This document shows positions 1 through 7,365 of a stretch of DNA of 64,000 nucleotides, piece after piece (position 1 is the first letter of the stretch; every line of letters begins with the position of its first letter). Source of the stretch: Nocardia colli. GTDB lineage: Bacteria; Actinomycetota; Actinomycetes; Mycobacteriales; Mycobacteriaceae. Made by a program: the position numbers and the translations under genes. Below the pieces are notes generated by a model that saw nothing but the letters and a program-made list of their open reading frames with translations, searched no databases and was not told the DNA's origin. The stretch lies in the NCBI RefSeq assembly GCF_008704205.1, contig NZ_VXLC01000004.1:953761-1017760 (forward strand), written 5' to 3'.

Positions 1-262
1 TCCACAGGTGCCCGTTGTGGGTGCCCCGATCGTGGATGCCGACAATGCCCGGATGATCCAGCCGGGCAACGACATTGGCCTCCTGCTCGAACCGCCGCCG
101 CAATTCCGGATCCGCGGAGACCTCGCGATTCAACAGTTTGAGGGCGACTCGGCGCGGCAACCGCGGATGCTGCGCCAGATACACAGTGCCCATCCCGCCG
201 CGACCGAGCACGCCCTCGATGAGGTAGTCCGCGAACGACTCGTTCACTCCGAGCTGCACCAC
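1..262 (-). CDS. Ser/Thr protein kinase, N-terminus only (cut by window edge)
   Basis: Reading the minus strand from GTG at 262 gives the start of a Hanks-type Ser/Thr kinase. It shows a glycine-rich loop GRGGMGTVY, then VALKLL carrying the ATP-anchoring lysine, then RRFEQEAN (alpha-C glutamate) and the segment LDHPGIVGIHDRG. The rest lies beyond the window, so partner domains and a transmembrane segment cannot be judged. Actinobacterial PknA/B-like kinases phosphorylate regulators, transporters and cell-wall enzymes. A GTG at 259 is an equally possible start; the purine-rich AAGGGAGTAGGGG lies just upstream. The plus-strand frame over this stretch is an antisense shadow. Confidence 0.85.
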   Translation of the reverse strand, partial: MVQLGVNESFADYLIEGVLGRGGMGTVYLAQHPRLPRRVALKLLNREVSADPELRRRFEQEANVVARLDHPGIVGIHDRGTHNGHLW

Positions 263-368
263 GCCTACCCCTACTCCCTTCGAGCTGACAATCCGAGAGG
301 AGTTAACCACCCTCACCCATAACCCGCACCCTCCGAATCTGCCACCTCGGGCCGGGCCAGGGAAATCG

Positions 369-2594
369 TCACCGCAGAACCACCGACTGACTCTTCGCCG
401 CATCGACCGGATCGGTCTTGACGTGCACGATGCCGCCGCGGTCGTTCGGGTCGAACCACCAGCCGTTGGGCGCACGGTCGAGGTCGTCCCGGCTGGTCCG
501 CTGAGTCAACGGACCCGCCGCGGTTTGGACTGCCTTCGGCGCCGCGGCCGTGTGCACCGCGATCTCGTAGCGGCGCGCGGCCGGTTTGCCCGGATACGAC
601 CCCGAACCGGCGCCGATGCTCACCTCGATCGCACCGGCCTCGGGCGAGCGCACCGCGAAGTTCTGCGATGCCTGTTCGCCGCGCTGATAACCGCGGGTTA
701 CTCCGTCGTCCTCGACCAGCGTGAAGTTGCCCGCGGCCTGCGGGTAGACGTCCAGGTTCAGCACGCTCTGGTCGCGGGTCCGCCAGGACTGGGTGCCCTC
801 GGCCCACATCGGGACCACCGCGCCCGCCCGCACGAACAGCGGCAGCGTGTCCAGCGGAGCGTTGTAGCCGTTCACCGTGGTCGGCCCGGTCCAGGTGCGG
901 CCGCTCCAGTAGTCGATCCAGGTGCCTTCGGGCAGGTAGATGCCGTCCCGCTGTTCGGCGTCGTTGTATACCGGCGCGACGAGAAAGTCCTTCCCGGAAA
1001 GGAATTCGTAGCGGGCCTGCTCGCCCCACGTCGCCTTGTCGTGCGGGTACTCCAGCGCGAGCGGCCGGACCTGGCCCACCCCGGTGCGATTCGCCTCGAC
1101 CGCATAAGAATAGGTATAGGGCAGCAGTCTCTCCTTGAGCTGCAGGTACTTTCGGTTGATCGAGGTGTAGGGCTCGCCGTACCGCCACGGCTGCTTGTCG
1201 TTGGGCGCCCAGCCGTCCATCGACATGATGGTGGGCAGGAACGCCTTCCACTGCAGGTCGCGGGTGTAGGTGCGGGGACTGCCGCCGAAGATGCCGTCGA
1301 CGTCGCCGGTGTTGTAGGCGATGCCGGACATCGTCGAGCCCGCGTAGGTGGGAATCTGCCAGCGGATGTAGTCGTAGGTGCCGGACTGGTCCCCGCTCCA
1401 CAGCACCGCGCAGCGTTGCGCGCCCGCCCAGCTCACCGGCGTCCAGACGAAACCCCGTGCGTCGCTGTTCTCTTCGATGCCGCGGTGCGCGCTGTCGCAC
1501 GCGTCCAAGGCGAACTGATAGCCGGGACCCACCCAGGCCACGTCCAGCTTGCGCACGCGCACACCGGCTTTGACCTCCTCGGCCTGATTCGGCAGTCCGT
1601 TCTCGGTCCACAATCCGAGCTGCATGTTGTTCTTGCGCAGTCCCTCGCCGACCTGCGGCAGATTCTCGTAACCGCAGCCGTAGCCGTCGTTCACCAGCAT
1701 CCAGCCGTTGGGCATCTGATTGCGCACGTATCCGTCGGCGATGCCGACCGCGTCGAGGGTGTGCCGCTCACCGCGATTGGCGTTGTGCAGGTAGCAATCC
1801 GAGTCGCCCATCTCGAGGCCGTAGATCGGCGGCAGGAACGGCCGGCCGACCAGCGCGGTGTAGGCGGAGATCACCCCCTTCGGGCCGTCGCCGACCACAT
1901 AGATCGCGTCGAAGCGGCGTTCCTCGTGGGTGGTGCGGGCCGGATCGGTGAAGGCGTAGTTGCCCGGCGCGAACGTGTTGCGCAGCACGCCGTATCCGTT
2001 GCTGGACAGGTAGAACGGCTGGGAGTTCGGCGCGCCGCCGTCGTTCCAGTTGTCGTCGGCGAAGATCTTGATCGTCTGGTCGCGGTGGCTGAACCGCCCG
2101 TTCTGCTCACCGCCGCCGAAGAACTGCTCGTCCTTGCCCCGGCCGAGGCTCTGTGTGGTCGCGGTCTTGGTCCAGGACAGCGGCGCCGACTCGGCCCAGA
2201 TCTGCCGCCGGTTGGTGCCGTCGTAGAGGGCGAAGCGCAGCGGAGACTTGTAGGCGCGCAGGGTGAGATCGGTGGTGGTGATGGCCCAGTAGTCGCCCTT
2301 GTCCGTCTTCTTCGTCTTGGCGGGTGGGACCTTGGTCGGGAGGACGATCTTGTCGCGGGCCGGATCGGTGAACTTGCCGTCCGGCGCCAGCTGCACCCGC
2401 ACCGCGCCCGCGGTAGGGAAGTTGACCCGGACCGCGGCCGATCCGGAGTACATGGTGGTGGTCGTACCGTCGTCGACGATGCGGCCGAGGTTGCCGAGCC
2501 GGCCGTTGTCCGCGTCGGCCCAAGCGTCGGGCGTGGCCACCAGGCTGCCGGCGACCACCAGCAGACCTAGCGTGATATGCGTGATTCTGCGCAT
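369..2594 (-). CDS. Secreted GH31-family alpha-glycosidase
   Basis: The 741-residue protein has an N-terminal Sec signal (LGLLVVAGSLVATPDAWA) and then a GH31 layout: a beta-sandwich domain to about residue 230, a TIM barrel (FLPPIYGLEMGD onward) and C-terminal beta domains. The likely nucleophile is the Asp in KLDVAWVG, which differs from the usual DMNE-type GH31 signature and resembles GH31 branches acting on alpha-glucans or cyclic alpha-glucosides. It should hydrolyse or transfer alpha-linked glucosyl units outside the cell; the exact substrate is not deducible. The ATG at 2594 follows AAAGGG by eight bases. A 12-bp palindrome overlaps that ribosome-binding site. Confidence 0.85.
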   Translation of the reverse strand: MRRITHITLGLLVVAGSLVATPDAWADADNGRLGNLGRIVDDGTTTTMYSGSAAVRVNFPTAGAVRVQLAPDGKFTDPARDKIVLPTKVPPAKTKKTDKGDYWAITTTDLTLRAYKSPLRFALYDGTNRRQIWAESAPLSWTKTATTQSLGRGKDEQFFGGGEQNGRFSHRDQTIKIFADDNWNDGGAPNSQPFYLSSNGYGVLRNTFAPGNYAFTDPARTTHEERRFDAIYVVGDGPKGVISAYTALVGRPFLPPIYGLEMGDSDCYLHNANRGERHTLDAVGIADGYVRNQMPNGWMLVNDGYGCGYENLPQVGEGLRKNNMQLGLWTENGLPNQAEEVKAGVRVRKLDVAWVGPGYQFALDACDSAHRGIEENSDARGFVWTPVSWAGAQRCAVLWSGDQSGTYDYIRWQIPTYAGSTMSGIAYNTGDVDGIFGGSPRTYTRDLQWKAFLPTIMSMDGWAPNDKQPWRYGEPYTSINRKYLQLKERLLPYTYSYAVEANRTGVGQVRPLALEYPHDKATWGEQARYEFLSGKDFLVAPVYNDAEQRDGIYLPEGTWIDYWSGRTWTGPTTVNGYNAPLDTLPLFVRAGAVVPMWAEGTQSWRTRDQSVLNLDVYPQAAGNFTLVEDDGVTRGYQRGEQASQNFAVRSPEAGAIEVSIGAGSGSYPGKPAARRYEIAVHTAAAPKAVQTAAGPLTQRTSRDDLDRAPNGWWFDPNDRGGIVHVKTDPVDAAKSQSVVLR

Positions 2595-2605
2595 TCAGAA
2601 ACCCT

Positions 2606-2617
2606 TTCACGCGTGAA
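2606..2617. promoter_or_regulatory. Palindrome overlapping the GH31 ribosome-binding site
   Basis: TTCACGCGTGAA is a perfect 12-bp inverted repeat about 12 bases upstream of the GH31 ATG and it covers part of its Shine-Dalgarno sequence. Sugar-responsive LacI-family repressors bind short palindromes with a central CG, so an operator for carbohydrate control is plausible. No regulator gene is adjacent. Confidence 0.35.
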
Positions 2618-2739
2618 CGAGCATGGATGATCTAGGACCAAGTAGAACCAACCTGGTCGGCCATCTCGACTGGCGCGCAACTGGGGACCGGTCTACCTGC
2701 GGCGGCAGCCCGGAATCTGGTGTACGAGAGGCTGACTCG

Positions 2740-3867
2740 CTACTCGAACAGCACGCAGGTGGCCGCGGGCGCGGCGAGCACGGCCGACGGTGCGGCGGGC
2801 AGTCCGGTAACGGGATCGAGGTCGAGCAGGGCCACGGAATTCGACTTCTGGTTGGCCGCGTACAGGTGCCTGCCGTCGGGGCTCAGGGTCAGATCACGGG
2901 GGAACTTTCCGCCACAGGGCGTGCTGCCCATCGGCATCAGCATCTCGCCGACCACGGCGAAGGTCGCGACATTGTCGTGGCCCCGGTTGGCCAGGTAGAG
3001 GAATCGGCCGTCCCTGGCGACCACCGGCGCGGAGGGATAGTTCCGGTCGCCGCCGGCGTTCTGGTCCGCGGGCACCGACTGCCCGGCCCGTAGCTCGCCG
3101 CGATCGGCCCGCCAATTCAGCACGGTCACCGTGGAATTCAGCTCGTTGGCGAGAAAGGCGTTGCGGCCGTTGGGATGGAAGGTCAAGTGCCGCGGTCCGC
3201 TGCCCGGCGCCAGCGCGACCCGCGCGTGCTGGTTCAGCTTGCCGCCGGCCAGCCGATAGACGTAGACCGAGTCGACGCCCAGGTCCACCGCCAGCACCCA
3301 GCGGCCGGACGGATCGATCGAGACCTGATGCGCGTGCGGTCCGGTCTGACGATCCGGATCCGGTCCGCTGCCGGTGTGCTTTGCCACGTCGACCACCGCG
3401 CCGAGCCGTCCGTCCCGGCCCACGGCGAGCACGCTGACGCTGCCCGAGGTGTAGTTCGCGGTCAGCACGTACCGTCCGTCCGGGGTGACGCACAGGTGGG
3501 TGGGCGCATCGCCTTGTACCGCAACGGTATTCAATACCGTCGGTCGTGGCCCCCGGAGATCGAGCGCGGTGGCCGTGCCCGGGCCGGACCCCTCGTTCAC
3601 CGCGTACAGGTAGCGCCGATCGGGAGACAATGCGAGGAACGACGGATCGGCCACGCGCACAGTGCTTTCCACGACGAGCCGGCCGCTGCCGGGATCGACG
3701 GTGGCGACGCTGATGCCGGAACCGCCTGCGCCACCGGAGGTATAGGAACCGAGGAACGCGCGAGTGCCGTTCGCCGCGCCCGCTACCGCGGGCCGGACCG
3801 CTGCGGTCGTGACCGCGGCACCCAGTACCCCGAGGAATCCCCGCCGTCCGAGCTCACCATTGCGCAC
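2740..3867 (-). CDS. Tat-exported lactonase-family beta-propeller (6-phosphogluconolactonase-like)
   Basis: The protein carries a twin-arginine leader (RRGFLGVLGAAVTTAA) followed by a seven-bladed propeller with repeated LALSPDRRYLYAVN / VTPDGRYVLTAN / LTLSPDGRHLYAAN strands. This matches the lactonase/YkgB family, which hydrolyses sugar lactones or muconolactone-type rings. Export by Tat argues against a pentose-phosphate role, so a periplasmic or secreted lactonase is more likely. GTG at 3867 was chosen because AAGGAG lies six bases upstream and places the RR motif near the start (375 residues). The upstream start at 3924 would put about 20 charged residues before the leader. Confidence 0.8.
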   Translation of the reverse strand: MRNGELGRRGFLGVLGAAVTTAAVRPAVAGAANGTRAFLGSYTSGGAGGSGISVATVDPGSGRLVVESTVRVADPSFLALSPDRRYLYAVNEGSGPGTATALDLRGPRPTVLNTVAVQGDAPTHLCVTPDGRYVLTANYTSGSVSVLAVGRDGRLGAVVDVAKHTGSGPDPDRQTGPHAHQVSIDPSGRWVLAVDLGVDSVYVYRLAGGKLNQHARVALAPGSGPRHLTFHPNGRNAFLANELNSTVTVLNWRADRGELRAGQSVPADQNAGGDRNYPSAPVVARDGRFLYLANRGHDNVATFAVVGEMLMPMGSTPCGGKFPRDLTLSPDGRHLYAANQKSNSVALLDLDPVTGLPAAPSAVLAAPAATCVLFE

Positions 3868-4163
3868 CGATTTCTCCTTCCGTCCCGCGGCAGATCTCTC
3901 CGCGTGCGGGTCAGAATGTCGCACGCGTCTGAGAATTTCCTTGGCGTCGAATCCCCAGTGCGGAGTGGGGAGATCAGAAAACCTGCCGGTCTGCCACCGG
4001 CATTCGCTCCGAAAGGCCCACTACGGCACAACTTCCCCAGTTGAACATCTGGACGCGACGGGGATCCGAGGGGAATCTGGTTGCTGCCAACATCCCCATG
4101 ATCCAGGCACCTGTGCTCAGGTGCTGCTCGGTCAATACCGTTACCAGACAGGCGGTTTGAGAC

Positions 4164-4358
4164 ATGTCCACACTCCTCAGCGTTATGGATACCGTGCACT
4201 ACATTGCCGCGAGCGCCGGGTCCAGCGACTCCGGGTCCAGCGACGCAGGCGATTCCCTCAGCGGCGGCGGATCATCGACCGGATCGCTCGGCACCGGATT
4301 GGATTTGGCCAAGGTGGCCCTGAAACTGCTCAGTTTGCTGGTCGGTCATTTGTCCTGA
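4164..4358 (+). CDS. Small Ser/Gly-rich protein, function unknown
   Basis: This 64-residue reading frame lies between the lactonase and the cutinase. It has a hydrophobic N-terminus, a low-complexity Ser/Gly/Asp middle (about residues 18-40) and a C-terminal amphipathic or membrane-associated stretch (VALKLLSLLVGHL). There is no strong ribosome-binding site before the ATG, and nothing in the sequence gives a function. It may be a small secreted or membrane peptide linked to the downstream cutinase, 92 bases away, or not translated at all. Confidence 0.4.
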   Translation: MSTLLSVMDTVHYIAASAGSSDSGSSDAGDSLSGGGSSTGSLGTGLDLAKVALKLLSLLVGHLS

Positions 4359-4450
4359 CCCGGAACGCGATATTCAGCGCGGCGCATTCGGCTGCCGCGC
4401 TGAATACGCATGCGCATCGTATCGGCAATTTCGCGCGTAGTGAGGTTCAG

Positions 4451-6331
4451 ATGTCAGTCACGCATTCGTCCAATCGCTACGTGGTGGCGACGATGGTGGC
4501 GCTCGGGGTGGCCGTCGCCTCCGCGACTGTCGCCGCCCCGGCCGTCGTGCACGCGGCGCCCGCCGACTGCGCGGACACCTTCAACCTGTTCATTCCCGGC
4601 ACCTGGGAAACCAACGAAAAGGCCGACCCCGCACAGCCCATCGGAATGCTCCGCCCGATCGCCGAGGCCATCCAGCGCCAGCACGGCCCGAGCTCCGACA
4701 TCTACTTCACGCCGTACATGGCCCGCGCCTTCGACAACGGCTACACCTATGCCGACAGCAAGAACACCGCGCTGGTCAACGCGCGCAAGGCCTTGCATGA
4801 CTACGGCAATCGTTGTCCCGGAGCGAAATTCACCATAACCGGCTACAGCCAGGGCGCGGACGCCGCGGGTGACGTCGCCGCCGAGATCGGCAACGACCGC
4901 GGCCCGGTGCCCGCCGAACGGGTTATTGCCGTGGGACTCATCGCCGACCCGGCCGCGGGCACCAAGGGCGAAACCGCCGTCGGCCCGCACACCGTGGGTT
5001 CCGGGATCGCCGATCCGCGGCCGCTGGGCATGGGCAAGCTCACCGGGCGGGTCAGCTCGATCTGCGATCCCGGGGACCTGTACTGCTCGATCAAGAAGGG
5101 CGACAACCCGTTACTGGGGAAGCTCGGCTCGCTGCTGAGCAAGGTGCTCAGCAACTCCACCCTGGCCAAGACCCTGACCGCGAATGCCGCAAAGGCCGAC
5201 CTCCCCGGTCTGGCCGGCGCCGTCGACGAGCTGTCCACCGGCCTCACCGCGCCGGGCGGCATCAACCTGACCCAGCTTCGCGACACCGCCGCGAAGTTGG
5301 AAGGCAACCTCAAGATCCTTGCCGGGCTACATGATTCCGATACCGCCGCCCGACTCGCCGATGCCCCCGCCGGATCGGCCGAGAACAGTGCGGGCCAGGT
5401 GCTGATCAAGGCCGGGGAGTCCGACCTGACCGGCGCCGCCACAGCGGTGAGCACGATTACCGACACCGCGACCAACCTGTTGAACCGAGGCGTGCATACC
5501 CTCCAGGTGAACTCGCCCGACGCGGCCACGCTGACCATCAAGGTCGAGGCCCTCGTCGATCAGATCGCGCCGCTGGCCGACCTGCCCGCGGCCATCCTCG
5601 GCTCGGCGACCAAGATCCTCGCGATGCTGAAGCCCACCATGCTGGTCGACCAGACCCTCGACGTCGTCGCCAACGTCACCGCGCTCGACTTCGGCGCGAT
5701 CATGGCGAACCTCGCGCTGCTGCCGCAGAAGGTGGCGGCGATGGACGCCCAGGGCGCCCATCAGGTCGCCGGTGCGCTGAACAACCAGTTCAAACCGCTG
5801 GTAGATCTGGTCGCCAGCGCCGACCTGAAATCGGTCGCGCAGGTGCTCTCCACGGTGCCGAACTCGCAGGGGTACGTCCAGATCGCCGCGTCCATGACCT
5901 CGATCCTGTCGAACGTGGACGTCATCCGGATGGCCACCCTGGTCGGCCAGATCCAGGAGATCGCCTGGTCGGTGGTGGAGAAACTGGTCCCGCCGCCCGG
6001 GCGGGCGCCGGACCCGGCCGGCGCGGCCGCCGTGCTGTCCGGCTTGCTGCCGGTCGGCCTCGAACTGGCCACCGTCGCCACCGGCCTGCTCGGCAGCAAG
6101 AACACCCAGCACCTCGACATCGACGACCTGAGTGCCGCACTCGCCAAGACCGCGCCGCCCAAGGTTGGCATCAACCTGCTTGGCCTCATCCGCGACGGCC
6201 TCAGCGCCGCAACGTTTTTCTCCTCCAACGCCCACATCAACTACGGCGCCCTGGTCGTCGACGATTCCGGCCGCAACGCCATCCAGTGGCTCGGCGACTG
6301 GATGAACGGCCAAATCGGGCAGGCCAATTGA
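4451..6331 (+). CDS. Secreted cutinase-family serine hydrolase with a ~380-residue insertion
   Basis: The 626-residue protein begins with a signal peptide ending near VHAAPA. A cutinase fold follows, with nucleophile Ser133 in GYSQGA and the Asp loop ICDPGDLYC (Asp209). The matching His, expected 10-20 residues later in ordinary ~220-residue cutinases, appears only at His595 in SNAHINYG. Residues ~213-590 therefore form an insert between Asp and His, rich in Ala/Leu helices with repeated LADLPAAIL / LVDQTLDVVANV-type segments. Cutinases of mycolate bacteria cleave cutin, lipids or esters at the cell surface. The ATG was chosen from the signal peptide and the preceding GAGG; the frame is open far upstream without coding character. 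Confidence 0.85.
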   Translation: MSVTHSSNRYVVATMVALGVAVASATVAAPAVVHAAPADCADTFNLFIPGTWETNEKADPAQPIGMLRPIAEAIQRQHGPSSDIYFTPYMARAFDNGYTYADSKNTALVNARKALHDYGNRCPGAKFTITGYSQGADAAGDVAAEIGNDRGPVPAERVIAVGLIADPAAGTKGETAVGPHTVGSGIADPRPLGMGKLTGRVSSICDPGDLYCSIKKGDNPLLGKLGSLLSKVLSNSTLAKTLTANAAKADLPGLAGAVDELSTGLTAPGGINLTQLRDTAAKLEGNLKILAGLHDSDTAARLADAPAGSAENSAGQVLIKAGESDLTGAATAVSTITDTATNLLNRGVHTLQVNSPDAATLTIKVEALVDQIAPLADLPAAILGSATKILAMLKPTMLVDQTLDVVANVTALDFGAIMANLALLPQKVAAMDAQGAHQVAGALNNQFKPLVDLVASADLKSVAQVLSTVPNSQGYVQIAASMTSILSNVDVIRMATLVGQIQEIAWSVVEKLVPPPGRAPDPAGAAAVLSGLLPVGLELATVATGLLGSKNTQHLDIDDLSAALAKTAPPKVGINLLGLIRDGLSAATFFSSNAHINYGALVVDDSGRNAIQWLGDWMNGQIGQAN

Positions 6332-6352
6332 ATCCGGCGTTAGGGTCGCCGC

Positions 6353-7282
6353 ATGCGAATTGCTGCGGCGCAGGCACGGCCTGCCTGGCTCGACCCCACG
6401 GCCGGGACCAAGATTGTTGTCGACTATTTGACCCAGGCCGCGGCGGCGGGGGTGGAGCTCGTCGCCTTTCCGGAGACATTTCTGTCCGGCTATCCGATCT
6501 GGTTGGCCAGGACCGGCGGGGCGCGGTTCGACAATCCGGAGCAAAAGGCCGCTTACGCTTATTATTTGGACGCGGCGGTCACACTCGATGGGCCGCATAT
6601 CGCCACGGTGCGGGAGGCGGTCGCCGATCTCGGGGTGTTCTGTTATCTCGGCATCACCGAGCGGGTCCGCGGCACCGTGTACTGCACGCTGGTCGCCATC
6701 GATCCGGTTCGCGGCGTGGTGAGTGCGCATCGCAAGTTGATGCCCACGCACGAGGAGCGGATGGTCTGGGGGATCGGTGACGGTAACGGGCTACGTGCGC
6801 ATGACGTCGGCGAGTTCCGTGTCGGTGGTCTGTCCTGTTGGGAGAACTGGATGCCGCAGGCGCGGCATGCGTTGTATGCCGACGGCACGACCCTGCACGT
6901 CTCCACCTGGCCGGGGTCGGTCCGAAACACCAGGGACATAACCCGTTTCGTCGCAATGGAAGGCCGGGTGTACTCGCTCGCGGTCGGCGCTGTTCTCGAT
7001 TACGCGGACGTGCCCACCGACTTTCCGCTGCGCGACGAACTTCTGGCAGTCGGTAAGCCCGCGGGCTATGACGGCGGCTCCGCCCTCGCCGGCCCCAACG
7101 GTGATTGGCTGATCGAACCGATAGCCGGCGAAGAACGACTCGTCATCGCCGATATCGATCCGGGCGAAGTGGCAAGGGAGCGGCAGAATTTCGATCCGAC
7201 GGGACATTACGGACGTCCGGATGTATTCACCGTAACCGTGGACCGCCGCCGCCGGACCGCCGCGAATTTCCTGGAGGATTGA
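6353..7282 (+). CDS. Nitrilase (carbon-nitrogen hydrolase, branch 1)
   Basis: The 309-residue enzyme has the full catalytic triad: Glu41 in FPETF, Lys128 in HRKLMPTHEER and Cys162 in SCWENWMP. The CWEN signature belongs to true nitrilases, which convert R-CN to the acid and ammonia without a free amide. Length and motif spacing are normal for the family, and it should be cytoplasmic and oligomeric. It starts 21 bases after the cutinase stop without an obvious strong ribosome-binding site, so it could be read through from upstream. The natural nitrile is unknown. Confidence 0.88.
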   Translation: MRIAAAQARPAWLDPTAGTKIVVDYLTQAAAAGVELVAFPETFLSGYPIWLARTGGARFDNPEQKAAYAYYLDAAVTLDGPHIATVREAVADLGVFCYLGITERVRGTVYCTLVAIDPVRGVVSAHRKLMPTHEERMVWGIGDGNGLRAHDVGEFRVGGLSCWENWMPQARHALYADGTTLHVSTWPGSVRNTRDITRFVAMEGRVYSLAVGAVLDYADVPTDFPLRDELLAVGKPAGYDGGSALAGPNGDWLIEPIAGEERLVIADIDPGEVARERQNFDPTGHYGRPDVFTVTVDRRRRTAANFLED

Positions 7283-7365
7283 TCCGCTGAACAACCGCGG
7301 TACATCGGACGAACTGTAGTGAGAGCCGGGTCTCATTGCGGCACGCTAGATTTAGAGTTATTTCC

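Noticed and set aside
423..2570. Long plus-strand open frame (715 codons) over the GH31 gene
   Set aside because: It is antisense to a gene with clear GH31 motifs and signal peptide; its translation is Arg/Val/Gly-rich without domains.
3764..4450. N-terminal extension of the cutinase frame
   Set aside because: The frame is open by chance; signal peptide and GAGG place the start at 4451.
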